Numbered from the stretch's first letter, positions 17,770-27,734 are shown. The stretch: 64,000 nucleotides of DNA from Uliginosibacterium sp. 31-16 (GCF_030730865.1 NZ_JAVALZ010000003.1:496001-560000); one strand, 5' to 3'. Notes: generated from the letters alone by a model not told the origin. Numbers and translations: made by a program.

Positions 17770-18314
17770 GATTCAGTTCTCCACTGGGCATATTGATCGA
17801 CAGAGCCAAGAGCTCTTGCCTGAGGCTCCGAGCAATGCTGGCTGCTTGCGCCTGCCACTCCTGGCAGATCGACTTGACCTGTCTATGCAAAGAGCGGACC
17901 AGTTTTTTAAAACCTATATCTGGCAAGGGTTTGAGCCTGATGGTTTATGCTTTTGACAGGCTTCTATAGTGACCAGTCTGCTGCAGGTTTTGCCGCGCTG
18001 GTGTGTTCAGGCGGCAGGTGGGCGGCAATGATTGCCGTGTTTCCTGCAAGGCAGAGAATTTGACGGTATACCGAGGGCAGGGCAGAAATCAGCAGGAGCA
18101 GTTACGTGCGGTCACCTTTTGAATGGGGACCGCACGTAACTGCTCCTGAAAGGGGAGTTTGATGAATGGGGTGCAGAGCCGAATTGCTATTGGTTCAGCC
18201 GGATGAGGCGTGAATTCTGGGTCTTGCCTTCGACTGGGTCTGTCCTGTCGAATGGTGCCCGCCGTGCATCCGGGCCGAACGGATTTAACAAAGCCTGACT
18301 GGATCCATAGGTTT
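17770..18314. other. Intergenic region upstream of the first flagellin gene
   Basis: 545 bases with no supported gene. Closest to the flagellin start is a stretch expected to hold its promoter, though no good sigma-28 match was found. At 18093-18148 there is a perfect 21-bp inverted repeat. Short open frames here are out of frame with neighbours and show no family signature. Confidence 0.6.
18093..18148. repeat. Perfect 21-bp inverted repeat
   Basis: Arms 18093-18113 (beginning CAGGAGCAGTTACGTGCG) and 18128-18148 are exact reverse complements, with a 14-nt spacer. It lies 167 nt beyond the stop of the giant glycosyltransferase gene. There is no T-run on either side, so it is not a standard intrinsic terminator. 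It may be a decayed insertion, a REP-type hairpin or an unusual 3' structure. Confidence 0.85.
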
Positions 18315-21300
18315 TCAGTGTGCGGACAACAGCCAACCTTCTTGCCACTGTATGAGGTTCTCCCCCTCCAGCATCCAGCGCTCCCTGACCTCCGCCTGCA
18401 ATACCAAGCCTTCCTGACGCAAGGACTCCATGTCGGAGAGCTTGCCTTCGATGGCCTCAAGCCAGTCCCTGAAGCGATTTTTGACCAACGTGACGGGCAA
18501 GCCGCAGCGATACGGTAAAGCATCCGAGGCAATCACGGGGTAGCCGCAAATGCCATATTCCAGCAATCTGAGATTGCTTTTGCATTCATTGAAACGGTTG
18601 TCTTCCAGAGGGGCCAAAGCCAGATCCAGATCTAATCTTGCGAGGCATTCCGGGTAGCCCGCGATGTTTACTCCAGGATAGAACTCGGACACGTGCTCCT
18701 GTACGCCCTCTGGCTGCATGCCGAAGAACACCCAGTCCACGCGGTCACTTAACGCGCGCACGAGGTCTGTGATCAGACGCAGATCTCCGGTGTGTCCGGC
18801 GCCACCAGCCCAGCCCACACGGGGCTTGCGCGAAGCCTGGCGCACCGCGCGTGGAGATAGCTTGCCCCACATGGATATGGGGAGGTAGTTGGGCAAAACG
18901 ACGATTTCCGGGTGTAACTTGTCCAGCGCGTGCTTCAGCGCCTCTGTCGATACGACCACTCTGTCACACAGATCCATTGCCCGGCGCATGCTTCGCATCA
19001 CGTCCTTGGGTGTCGCACTTTTGTGCAGACTGGCAACCGGCAAGTTAGGCAAATAGTCATCAAGTTCGAAGATCAGCTTGGCACGCGTGTAACTTCGATA
19101 GTTCTGCATGTGGCCGATCTGAGCCTCCGTGATCTGGCGCTGGAAGACGATCGTGGAAGGATCGGCCTTGACTGCGTTTACCGTGTCCAGATAGGCCCTG
19201 CCACAACCGCCCACGGCATAACCAGCGTCGATAAGTGCTGAGGTTGGAGCGATCGTTCGGTAGAGTCCGGATCCGAAGTTGTCGGCACACAAGGCATAAA
19301 TCTTTGCTTGCCCTTCCTGCGGGTGTTGAAACAGCGGGCTGCTTTCCAGTTCGAATCCGCTGCCACTCAGGCTCAGATTCCGATTATAGGCCGGATCGTT
19401 TGCCAGCAAGGGCATCCACTTGCGATACATCGCCTGCTTTTCGGATTCGAAGCGCTGTCGTTTGGCCTCCTGCTTGGCAGAGTCCTCGGCTTTCTGGCTG
19501 ACGCTGCCAACGTGCATGACTTTTGCGTGAGGCGTCCAGATCACCTCATGGCCGGATTGACGAATCTTCAGACAGAGGTCGACATCGTTGTACGAAACCT
19601 TGAAGTCGGTTTCATCCATGCCGCCAACCTTTTCATAGACAGATTTGCGCACCAGCATGCAAGCGGCTGTCACGGCGCAGTAGCGCTGATCCAGCAGGAG
19701 TCTTCCGGCATAGCCTGGAGCATTCATGGCTTCGTTCAGGAAAGGATGGTCAGCCGGCCCGCGCAGACCGAGAACGACGCCTGCGTGCTGAACCTTTCCG
19801 TCTGGATAGAGCAGTTTGGCGCCTACCGCTCCAACTTCCGGACGCTGTCCGTGGTTGAGCAAGGCTTCCAGCCAGTCTGCCTGGATGATGGCTGTGTCGT
19901 TGTTCAGCAACAGCAGATACTCGCCACGCGCTTCACGCGCAGCCAGATTATTCATCGCGGCGAAATTGAACGGATGTGGATACGAATAGACGCGGATCTG
20001 CTCGAGACCAAGGTTTTCGAGGCCTCGCAAGTAAGCGATAGCATCAGGATCATCACTGCCATTGTCGATGATCAGAATTTCATAGCGCGGATAGGTTGTC
20101 CGTTCGGTCAGACTTTCCATGCAACGGCTGAGCAGTCCGGCCTGATTCTTCGTGGGGATGATGATGGAAACCAGAGGCTGCTGCTGATGTTCGTATCGCA
20201 CACGCAGGCTGTTTGCGAGAAAACCAGGTTCAATCGTCGCCAGGACTCCCTGATTGATGAAATGTCTGGCGAGAATTTCCTGTCTTGCCGCAGCGGACAA
20301 GTCTGCGTCGTGTTGCTGTCGTGCGTGAAAGACCAGTTCCGGATGGTGAATGACCCTGTCCGTCTGGTTTTGAGGGGAGGCTTGCAATGCCAGTGCGTAC
20401 AGTGCTTCCTGTATGGTGAAGGAGTCGTTCAGGCTCGCGTCACGAAAGAAGCTTCCGGTAAACAGAGGAATGCGCCCGATGTAATGGGTGGCGGCCAGCA
20501 GATCCGGATCGTAGTCTGGTTTGAAACTTGGTGAGTGGCGCCCATAGCGCGCGTCCAGAGCGTCTTCATCAGCGTAAGCGAAACGTGCGGCTGGCGTTTC
20601 AATGAGCTTGCGGAAGAGTTCCGCGAAAGCCATGGGGGAAACAAGGTCTCCTCCGTACATCAGACAGAACCAGTGCTCAGGCCGGTTTCTGGTCAGTCCC
20701 TTCAGCTGAGGAACGTCGAGCGCATCAGCGTCGATCCAGACACAGTTGGTCGCAGGCTTTTCGCGTGAAACCACAATGACGACAGCGCCAGCCGTCTGCA
20801 GGGGACGAAGATTGTCCAATGTGACCTGCAACAGCGTACTGTTTGCTTGCATGGCATGGACAACGAAGCACGCACGGGACAAATCATCCTGCAAGGGGCT
20901 GATCGGTCCGGTACCGACGGGGCCGCGTGCGGCGAGCCAGTCCTGGTAAGGCTTGAACAGCCTTTCGTAATCAACGTCCAGAGTCTTGCATGTGTCGAGC
21001 GCCTTTCTAGTTGCTTCGAGATAGGCGTAGCCGTGCTTCAGATCCGGCTCGAGATGGCAGCCTTCGCCCCACTCGTTCCAGGCATTGATGAACAGCAGTC
21101 TTTCGTCTCCGTCAAAATCCAGCATGCTGCGTCGCAGGGCGTTCTCCATCCACCCTTGGTAGCGTGCAGGGGACGCGTTGACGAACAAGGTTGCACCACC
21201 CTTGTGGCGGCGTGCCGCGTTGTCCCACGAAGGGATAAGACCGGGGAAAAGTTTGTAAGGACGACTGCTGCGATGCTCTATCTGGCGAGCGAGTTTTTCA

Positions 21301-23558
21301 TAATCGCCAATTCTGCATTCGGCATCGGCTATTTTTTGTGGAAAGGGGAAGGGGCTGATCGCCGAAAAATCGACCTGATGCGGGAAGAACTCGCATGCAG
21401 CATCGAATCCGATGTTGTCTGGAATTTCTATCTTGAAGCTTTCAACCCTGACCAGATAGACCTCGCCTATCCCGAGTTTGCGCCAGGCTTCACGCCAGGC
21501 CTGACTGCGCTCGGCGACTTCCGGAATGATGTCGGTCCGGTAGACCAGCAGCAGCGGCTTGCCGTTGACGCGGATGTAACGAGGGTCGCGAAAATATCGG
21601 GCCAGATCTTCAGCGAACTTGAAGTCCAGTTCCGGAGAATAGCCTTGCTTCATCAGGATTTGGCTTTCGCCACCATCCCAGCGACGGGTCCAGTTCTCGT
21701 TTGCCCAGTTCAGACAGAACGGCAAATCGATTTCCGGGTGCTGCAGCAGTTGATCGACAGGTCTTTCCAGCAGGCGGCGTCCATCAAACCAGTAGTAATA
21801 AAAGCAGAATCCCGCCAGGCCGAATCGGCGAGCCATATCAGCTTGCCGGGCAAGTACGGAGGCATTGCTCAGATCGTAATAACCCAGCTCGTCCGGGACG
21901 TGAGGCTGGTAATGCCCTTCAAACAGTGGTGCGCCTTTGCGAACGTTATTCCATTCGGTAAATCCGGGGCCCCACCACGCATCATTTTCCGGAATTGCGT
22001 GAAACTGTGGCAAATGGAAAGCCAGCGCGCGAACCGGGAACTTTGGGTAGGAAGTTCCCGCATCTTTTGTGACCGGAGAGTGATCGTGATTGCTTGCCAG
22101 AAGCATCAGATAGCGGTCGAGATCCTCAATTTTGAAAGAGGCGGCTGTCTGATCAAGCGTGATGCGTTTGCGCAAATCTGAAGCCTTGGAGAAAGCCAGC
22201 TCAACCGCGGCGATGAAGGCCGCCGTGTCATGGTTTCTCAACAAGTAGTCCCGCATGACTGTCGCGAGTTCTTGTCGCTTGATTCCACTTTCTATCAGAT
22301 CACTCAGCGCCTGCCGATAATGCGCCGCATCGCTGAAAATATATGTTTCTGCGGGGATGTCATCGCAGTCCAGCGAAATGCCGCAGTCACGCATTTTCTG
22401 TGGTGCATACTTGATTGCCGGCAGGCCGGCCATGATGGCATCCAGGATAGCCAGACCGGATGGGAAAGGTGCGGAGTCCAGATAGATGTCACTGGCAGAA
22501 AACAGGGTGTTCAGGCGTGATTCATCCACCTTCCCGAGCAGATGGATCTGGCCGGCACACTGTCTGCATAGATTTTCCCAGCAATTTTCTGCCGTTGTGG
22601 GGCCTGCGACGATCAGATGCAGCTTCGTGTTGGCTTGCATGAGCGGAAGCACGAGATCGTAGAGTGCTTCGGTCCCGGCCATCGGGCGGAACTTGTAGGG
22701 CCAGCCAGAAGATAGCAATACGACGGCATCGTCAGGGATTGCAAGTTCCGTGCGGATCGTTTCAGCCTGAATGGGTGAGGTTTGAGTATCGGGACTTCTG
22801 AGGGGCAAGGGAAGGAGGCTCAGTTGCTCCTTTGGAATGCCGCGGCGTAGATGACAGATTCTTGCGTTTGATTCCAGCAAGGGGATGGCCAGATGTGCAA
22901 TGCCTGCACCAAGCCAGAAAGTGTGCGAGGCGTGATCGACCAGCAGGACAGGGGGCGTGGTTTTGCAGGCCGCCAGCGCAATCGAAGGAAGCGGATCATC
23001 GGGGTGAGGCAGCAATACAACAGCACTGAGTTGACTGATTAAATGGCGAAGCGTGAGCGCGCGGTCACATTGCGACGTAGCGATCTGGTCCAGTCTGAGG
23101 ATTTGAAGCCGGCCCGCCTCGTTCAGATGGTGAATGCTCTCGGGTATGGGGTACTGATCTTGCCGGGTCAGAATCAGTACGTAGTCGCGTTGCGTATCCT
23201 GCTCGATCCACCGCTCGGCGAGTCGTGAGTGTCCGCCCGCCTCGTGGATGCTTGAGAGCAGTAAACCCGTTTTTCCGTGAAGATCCATTTCCGGCTGGTG
23301 TTTGCTTTCGAGCACCAGTTGCCCGGAGATTCGCTCGCAAGCTGACTCGAGGCGAGGGCTGGAGAAAATCCCGCATCCATTGTTCCAAGCCCAGTTTGCC
23401 GCCTGCTGAATCAGCCTTATGCCTGCTTCTTGGTCTCCCTCAGCAATGGTCTCTTCGATTTTTACCAAAAGCGTGATCAGGTACTCATGGTTGGCCGCAA
23501 TGCTTGATTCAGTGCGCATGAGCGGGTCACAGATCTGCATGATTTGGTTCTCAGTCAT
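18315..23558 (-). CDS. Giant multidomain glycosyltransferase with WbsX/GH99-like domain
   Basis: 1747 residues. In order: a GT1-type glycosyltransferase (about 255-420; SGWPYKFRPMAG, FSASDIYLDSAPFPSGLAILDAIMAGLPAI), a WbsX/GH99-like domain (about 510-870; AFHLPQFHAIPENDAWWG, FCFYYYWFDGRRLLE, NWANENWTRRWDG), a GT2-like prelude (about 880-1110; FAYADEDALD), a full GT2 domain (about 1127-1390; VSIIIPTKNQAG and LLLLNNDT) and a C-terminal GT1-like domain (about 1420-1745; NECKSNLRLLEYGICGYPVIAS). No signal peptide or membrane segment is seen, so it is cytosolic. The chosen ATG overlaps the aminotransferase stop by 8 nt; an earlier in-frame start would add 15 residues. Lying between two flagellins, it probably builds the flagellin glycan. 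Confidence 0.88.
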   Translation of the reverse strand: MTENQIMQICDPLMRTESSIAANHEYLITLLVKIEETIAEGDQEAGIRLIQQAANWAWNNGCGIFSSPRLESACERISGQLVLESKHQPEMDLHGKTGLLLSSIHEAGGHSRLAERWIEQDTQRDYVLILTRQDQYPIPESIHHLNEAGRLQILRLDQIATSQCDRALTLRHLISQLSAVVLLPHPDDPLPSIALAACKTTPPVLLVDHASHTFWLGAGIAHLAIPLLESNARICHLRRGIPKEQLSLLPLPLRSPDTQTSPIQAETIRTELAIPDDAVVLLSSGWPYKFRPMAGTEALYDLVLPLMQANTKLHLIVAGPTTAENCWENLCRQCAGQIHLLGKVDESRLNTLFSASDIYLDSAPFPSGLAILDAIMAGLPAIKYAPQKMRDCGISLDCDDIPAETYIFSDAAHYRQALSDLIESGIKRQELATVMRDYLLRNHDTAAFIAAVELAFSKASDLRKRITLDQTAASFKIEDLDRYLMLLASNHDHSPVTKDAGTSYPKFPVRALAFHLPQFHAIPENDAWWGPGFTEWNNVRKGAPLFEGHYQPHVPDELGYYDLSNASVLARQADMARRFGLAGFCFYYYWFDGRRLLERPVDQLLQHPEIDLPFCLNWANENWTRRWDGGESQILMKQGYSPELDFKFAEDLARYFRDPRYIRVNGKPLLLVYRTDIIPEVAERSQAWREAWRKLGIGEVYLVRVESFKIEIPDNIGFDAACEFFPHQVDFSAISPFPFPQKIADAECRIGDYEKLARQIEHRSSRPYKLFPGLIPSWDNAARRHKGGATLFVNASPARYQGWMENALRRSMLDFDGDERLLFINAWNEWGEGCHLEPDLKHGYAYLEATRKALDTCKTLDVDYERLFKPYQDWLAARGPVGTGPISPLQDDLSRACFVVHAMQANSTLLQVTLDNLRPLQTAGAVVIVVSREKPATNCVWIDADALDVPQLKGLTRNRPEHWFCLMYGGDLVSPMAFAELFRKLIETPAARFAYADEDALDARYGRHSPSFKPDYDPDLLAATHYIGRIPLFTGSFFRDASLNDSFTIQEALYALALQASPQNQTDRVIHHPELVFHARQQHDADLSAAARQEILARHFINQGVLATIEPGFLANSLRVRYEHQQQPLVSIIIPTKNQAGLLSRCMESLTERTTYPRYEILIIDNGSDDPDAIAYLRGLENLGLEQIRVYSYPHPFNFAAMNNLAAREARGEYLLLLNNDTAIIQADWLEALLNHGQRPEVGAVGAKLLYPDGKVQHAGVVLGLRGPADHPFLNEAMNAPGYAGRLLLDQRYCAVTAACMLVRKSVYEKVGGMDETDFKVSYNDVDLCLKIRQSGHEVIWTPHAKVMHVGSVSQKAEDSAKQEAKRQRFESEKQAMYRKWMPLLANDPAYNRNLSLSGSGFELESSPLFQHPQEGQAKIYALCADNFGSGLYRTIAPTSALIDAGYAVGGCGRAYLDTVNAVKADPSTIVFQRQITEAQIGHMQNYRSYTRAKLIFELDDYLPNLPVASLHKSATPKDVMRSMRRAMDLCDRVVVSTEALKHALDKLHPEIVVLPNYLPISMWGKLSPRAVRQASRKPRVGWAGGAGHTGDLRLITDLVRALSDRVDWVFFGMQPEGVQEHVSEFYPGVNIAGYPECLARLDLDLALAPLEDNRFNECKSNLRLLEYGICGYPVIASDALPYRCGLPVTLVKNRFRDWLEAIEGKLSDMESLRQEGLVLQAEVRERWMLEGENLIQWQEGWLLSAH

Positions 23559-24717
23559 CCGGTATCGCCGTCTTTGATGGCGTTGCATTGAAGAAGGAGG
23601 CAAGGGCGTTCAGAACCCGCCTGACATCGGCTGGACGCATTTCAAAAAATATTGGCAATCTGACAAGCCGGTTGCTGATGTCATCAGTGACCCGCAGCGT
23701 TCCATGAGTGCGGCCGAATCGCAGCCCTGCGGGCGATGAATGCAGTGGGAGATAGTGAAAAACAGCGCTGATTTCCTGTTCTTTCAGCTTGGCAATCAGT
23801 GCGCTGCGTTCTTCCGGCGTTCTGGTCAGGAAATAAACAATGTGCCCATTCCCTTGAAGGCTGTCTGCGCTTGCAGTCAGCTCGATCACCCCCTGCTCCT
23901 GAAGGTGACTCAAGCCGGCATGATAGTTGCGGGCAATAGACAGGCGGTGACGTATGATTTTTCGTGCGTTTTCAAGCTGTGCAAACAAAAATGCAGCAAT
24001 CAGTTCGCTAGGCAGAAATGACGAGCCGAGGTCTACCCAGGTGTATTTACTGGCTTCATGGCGGAAAAACTGGGTGCGATTGGTACCCTTCTCCCGGATG
24101 ATTTCGGCGCGTTCGATATAGCGCGAATCATTGATGAGCAATGCGCCACCTTCGCCAGAAATGATGTTCTTTGATTCGTGAAATGAAAGGCAGCCAAAGT
24201 TGCCCCAGCTGCCAAGCGCTTTGCCTTCGTAGCTGGACAGGATGGCCTGGGCTGCATCTTCGATCAGAATCAGGTTGAAGCGTTGGGCGATGTCGACCAG
24301 TTTCTTCATCTCGCAGGCTACGCCAGCGTAATGTACGGCGACGATGGCGCGGGTGCGTGGCGTAATGGCAGCTTCAACCAGATTTTCGTCAATATTCAAC
24401 GTGTCTGGCCGGATGTCCACGAAAACTGGGATGCCGCCCCGCAAGACAAAGGCATTGGCCGTGGATGAAAACGTGAACGACGGCATGATGATTTCGTCGC
24501 CTGGCTGGATATCGGCCAGAATCGCCGTCATTTCCAGCGCCGCTGTGCAGGAATGAGTGAGTAATGCCTTCTTGCAACCTGTTTCTTTTTCAAGCCAGGC
24601 ATGACATCGGCGCGTAAAGTTGCCGTCGCCTTGCAGCCACCCGTTCAGGACAGCTTGCGAGATATAGTAAAGCTCTCTTCCTACGATGAATGGCTTCCCC
24701 GTTGTGAGCGCCCGCAT
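23551..24717 (-). CDS. WecE-type dTDP-4-keto-6-deoxyhexose aminotransferase
   Basis: 388 residues, a PLP-dependent DegT/DnrJ/EryC1/StrS sugar aminotransferase. It resembles E. coli WecE closely along its length: TRRCHAWLEKETG, LLTHSCTAALEMTAIL, DEIIMPSFTFSSTANAFVLRGG, HYAGVACEMKKL, EDAAQAI, SFHESKNIISGEGGAL (the Lys of HESKN should bind PLP), EIIREKGTNRTQFFR. WecE makes dTDP-4-amino-4,6-dideoxy-galactose; the 4-amino sugar made here may be that or a relative. The downstream glycosyltransferase overlaps it by 8 nt and a methyltransferase lies 26 nt upstream. No partner sugar-nucleotide genes are in the window, so the precursor must come from elsewhere. Confidence 0.9.
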   Translation of the reverse strand: MRALTTGKPFIVGRELYYISQAVLNGWLQGDGNFTRRCHAWLEKETGCKKALLTHSCTAALEMTAILADIQPGDEIIMPSFTFSSTANAFVLRGGIPVFVDIRPDTLNIDENLVEAAITPRTRAIVAVHYAGVACEMKKLVDIAQRFNLILIEDAAQAILSSYEGKALGSWGNFGCLSFHESKNIISGEGGALLINDSRYIERAEIIREKGTNRTQFFRHEASKYTWVDLGSSFLPSELIAAFLFAQLENARKIIRHRLSIARNYHAGLSHLQEQGVIELTASADSLQGNGHIVYFLTRTPEERSALIAKLKEQEISAVFHYLPLHSSPAGLRFGRTHGTLRVTDDISNRLVRLPIFFEMRPADVRRVLNALASFFNATPSKTAIPDD

Positions 24718-24743
24718 GACCTTGTTCCGGATGATTCTTTAGG

Positions 24744-25517
24744 TTAATTCTTTGTCAGTACATATGCTTGCTGTATACCGAATCCGCCGCCGGAATAGTC
24801 TTTTTCTATGTTGTAGAAGATCTCGTTTATTGGATTCGAGTAGCCGGGGTAATCGTCCGGGTTGGTTACCAGTTCGCGAATGAAGCGTGAGCCGAGGTAA
24901 TAGATTGAGGAAAAATCGATAACCTTGAAGGTCTGGTTGAGAGACCCAAGAAATGTTTCGAGCGCGGATTTTTTCAGATAGCGGTTGAAGTCGTGTTCAA
25001 CCAGAGGAGGCAGGGACTTCAGTGTGCGCATCGCGTTGAGAAGAACCAGTGGCTCCCAGAAGGCTTCTGACAGGATCACAGTGCCTCCCTTGCGGCAGAC
25101 TCGAAGACATTCACTGATACCGATTTTCTGTTCATCCCACGAGGGGAGATTGATGAGTGTTCGAGTCGTGTAAACCAGGTCAAAACTCTCGTTCTCGAAC
25201 CTGAGCTTTCTGATGTCGCCCGCTTCAAAGCGATAGCGTTCGGGCGTTATGCTGGCCAGTCTGTTCTTTTCGGCAGCATCAATCATGGCCTCGCTGAAAT
25301 CCACTCCGGTGAGAGAGTCGAAGGTTTTCCCCTCGTGTTGAATTGCAGAAAAACCATTTGCGCATCCGATATCCAGAATCCGGTCGCCTTCCTTGATGAA
25401 GCTGCCGATATTCTCTGTCTCCAATCGAATTGCGTGGATATCCCCCCAGCTTGCCTGGTGCGTTGCGCCGAACTTTTCGGCCTGGGTGTTCCAGAAATCT
25501 AGAATGCGATCGCTCAT
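24744..25517 (-). CDS. Class I SAM-dependent methyltransferase
   Basis: 257 residues. The SAM-binding motif I reads RILDIGCANGFS (about residues 45-56), followed by LTGVDFSEAMIDAAEKN (motif post-I) and YRFEAGDIRKLRFENESFDLVYTTRTLINL (motifs II-III), the Methyltransf_11/25 pattern. The C-terminal part (SALETFLGSLNQTFKVIDFSSIYYLGSRF) is typical of small-molecule or sugar methyltransferases in surface-polysaccharide loci. The sequence here is visibly more AT rich than the flanking genes. Placed between the aminotransferase and the methyltransferase-sulfotransferase, it likely methylates a sugar or amino group of the glycan; the exact target is unknown. Confidence 0.85.
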   Translation of the reverse strand: MSDRILDFWNTQAEKFGATHQASWGDIHAIRLETENIGSFIKEGDRILDIGCANGFSAIQHEGKTFDSLTGVDFSEAMIDAAEKNRLASITPERYRFEAGDIRKLRFENESFDLVYTTRTLINLPSWDEQKIGISECLRVCRKGGTVILSEAFWEPLVLLNAMRTLKSLPPLVEHDFNRYLKKSALETFLGSLNQTFKVIDFSSIYYLGSRFIRELVTNPDDYPGYSNPINEIFYNIEKDYSGGGFGIQQAYVLTKN

Positions 25518-25532
25518 GGATGCCTCTTGCTG

Positions 25533-27500
25533 TTATAAGTTGGAAAGTCTATTTTTTATCGTATTTATCACATCTTCCGGGCAGTCAGAAGAGAACTTTC
25601 GTATATCCGTTTGGATGTCTGCCTGAAATTCTTCAGCGTCAATTCCGCAGTATGCTCCTATGCTTCGAACGACTTTGGGCAGATCGTCACAGATGTCTTC
25701 ATAGTCGATACAAAGCGGGGAAATCTCTCTCCGCGCAAAGTAGTCGACCCAAGCGGCTTTTTCTTCTGTGATCCAGTGATATTCCTTGATGATGGCATCG
25801 ACATCCCATTCGGAAAGTCCTTGCTGCTCGTCTCCTGAAAGAAGGTGCCATTGACTGGTTTGCTTCGCGCGGTAGTTGGAAATGGCCTGGCCAATCTGAT
25901 CTTTTCTGTCAAGGTAGACCACCGTCGCATCTTTCAGGTGTACCCGGTCGAATCCGCTATCAACCAAAGGGGCAAAATCAAGCCAGCATGTTTTGAACCC
26001 GGTGACTCCATTGCTGCTCTGTGAGTTTAGGCGGATGTTTCGCCAGTGAGCGAACACATCAACATTTGATGGGAAGTCTGTGTGGCGCGGGTTGAAATAC
26101 TCTCGCACATCACCGAAGCAACCTGCGCTTGTCAATGCGGACGCCAGAGCGGTGCTGCCAACACGCGGACTCATGGCCAGCATCAAGGTTTCGGGTCTGA
26201 ATGTCCTCTTGGCTACGCCTTGGGCCGTGATGCTGGCCGGTTGGGCTTCATGCCAGCCAGCAAACATTGCGCGACGCTTTCTGCGTAAAACGAAACAGGC
26301 TTGTGGCAGAACGCCTCGATCATCGACGAAATGCACAAGTTCGAAGTCTTTCTGCCAATGTTTCTCGATATAGCCTTTGGAAATCAGCGCTTCGCCATAC
26401 GTCTTTTCTTGTGTCGTGCCGGAAAACAGGAATCCACCGTTGTCGTAATCATCAAATGCGGCTCTGGTATCGATGAATGATTCTGCAAGGCATTTGAACC
26501 ACGGATGAGACATGTCCCCCGACTGGCGCTTCTCCTCGCAAAAGTCGATGAAACTGCGTCCTTGCGTTGTCATGATGACTAGTCCGCCAGGGCGAACGAT
26601 CCGCGCAAATTCTGCAATCCATGCGTCAGCGCATGCTGGAGCAAGGTGGGAAAAGACTGAGTACCCGAAAATTAAATCAAAGAAATTATCCCGTAATGCA
26701 GTAGGAGGGTAAGGCTCCACCTTGATGAAATTTGCCCGGCCGAATTCCTTGCGACTGCGCTCGACCATGGATGCCTGGACTTCGAGCCCATAGAGGTTGT
26801 CGGGGTGGGCATATTTCTGCATGAAGCGGGTGTAACGTCCCCAGCCTGAGCCGAAGTCTCCGATGCGAACCTGATCATTGCCAAGTGCGAGACCGTTTTC
26901 ACTCGCCATTTTCAGCAGGAAGGAAATGAATCTGCTGCCTTCCGTCATGGCGGTGCGGCCGCTGGATCCTACAAACATGCTCTGCGTATCTGCAGGAGCG
27001 AAAACAGGCATCAGATGATTGTTCCAACTGCCACTGTCTACGCTGTCGATTACGGCTTGCAGCCACTCTGCATCCGAGAGTTTTTTTGCATCCTCATGGA
27101 GTACTGCCGCACTGTCTTGGCACCAGTTTTCCATGACTTGCGAAAACAGGCGCTGACCCAGATCGTGCAGCAGATCTTTGGCCTGACTTTTGCCGCTTGA
27201 GGCGCCAGGTGTGCGCTTGGCTTTATGTAGTTCCTGAATGATCTTTTTTTGCTCTTCGATGACATCGAAGAGGTTATCGGTGACGATGGTCTTGCCCTCA
27301 AGCTCTGTTGCTTCTTTGAAGCGCGCGATGGACTGATTGAGCTGACCTGCCTTGAATAGGGCGACTGCAATGTCATTGGAGAGTTGGGCGTTGGTGCCAA
27401 GCCTAAGCTCCAACTGCAGAAGGGTTTTGCAGGCCTTTTCATACTCCTGGCTGGAAAACTCTTCATAGGCTTGTTGTTGAAGCCGCTCGACGTCGCTCAT
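25533..27500 (-). CDS. TPR/methyltransferase/Stf0-like sulfotransferase fusion
   Basis: 655 residues. Residues 1-100 look like TPR helices (EEFSSQEYEKACKTLLQLE, DIAVALFKAGQLNQSIARFKEA). A class I methyltransferase follows at about 200-350 (RIGDFGSGWGRYTRFMQ, LYGLEVQASMVERSR, LIFGYSVFSHL, RPGGLVIMTTQG). The last third (about 430-655) resembles Stf0-type sulfotransferases: MLAMSPRVGSTALASAL matches the PAPS 5'-phosphate loop, GDVREYFNPRH the following block, and VVYLDRKDQIGQAISNYRAKQTSQW the typical Arg/Gln-rich helix. I chose the ATG at 27500 because GGAGAG lies 7 nt upstream. AT rich (25 of 60 bases G+C in 25561-25620), suggesting acquisition. It could both methylate and sulfate the flagellin glycan. 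Confidence 0.8.
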   Translation of the reverse strand: MSDVERLQQQAYEEFSSQEYEKACKTLLQLELRLGTNAQLSNDIAVALFKAGQLNQSIARFKEATELEGKTIVTDNLFDVIEEQKKIIQELHKAKRTPGASSGKSQAKDLLHDLGQRLFSQVMENWCQDSAAVLHEDAKKLSDAEWLQAVIDSVDSGSWNNHLMPVFAPADTQSMFVGSSGRTAMTEGSRFISFLLKMASENGLALGNDQVRIGDFGSGWGRYTRFMQKYAHPDNLYGLEVQASMVERSRKEFGRANFIKVEPYPPTALRDNFFDLIFGYSVFSHLAPACADAWIAEFARIVRPGGLVIMTTQGRSFIDFCEEKRQSGDMSHPWFKCLAESFIDTRAAFDDYDNGGFLFSGTTQEKTYGEALISKGYIEKHWQKDFELVHFVDDRGVLPQACFVLRRKRRAMFAGWHEAQPASITAQGVAKRTFRPETLMLAMSPRVGSTALASALTSAGCFGDVREYFNPRHTDFPSNVDVFAHWRNIRLNSQSSNGVTGFKTCWLDFAPLVDSGFDRVHLKDATVVYLDRKDQIGQAISNYRAKQTSQWHLLSGDEQQGLSEWDVDAIIKEYHWITEEKAAWVDYFARREISPLCIDYEDICDDLPKVVRSIGAYCGIDAEEFQADIQTDIRKFSSDCPEDVINTIKNRLSNL

Positions 27501-27734
27501 TTGAATCTCTCCATGATCTGCCTGGGGGACGCGTGCCTTTGGCAGCTCGTCCGCAGCAAGCGTAAAAGAAAAGCATGTGCTGCGTGCGTGACCGGGATGT
27601 TTGGGCACGTGTATTTCCGTACGATATGTTAAGCGTCGGCGGCAGGATGGGATGTGGGGTAAGAAGGGCTTTTAGGGGCTTAATTCGACGGATTGCGGCT
27701 GGGGAGTTGGCTGGCGTGAACCCTGCGGGCAAGA

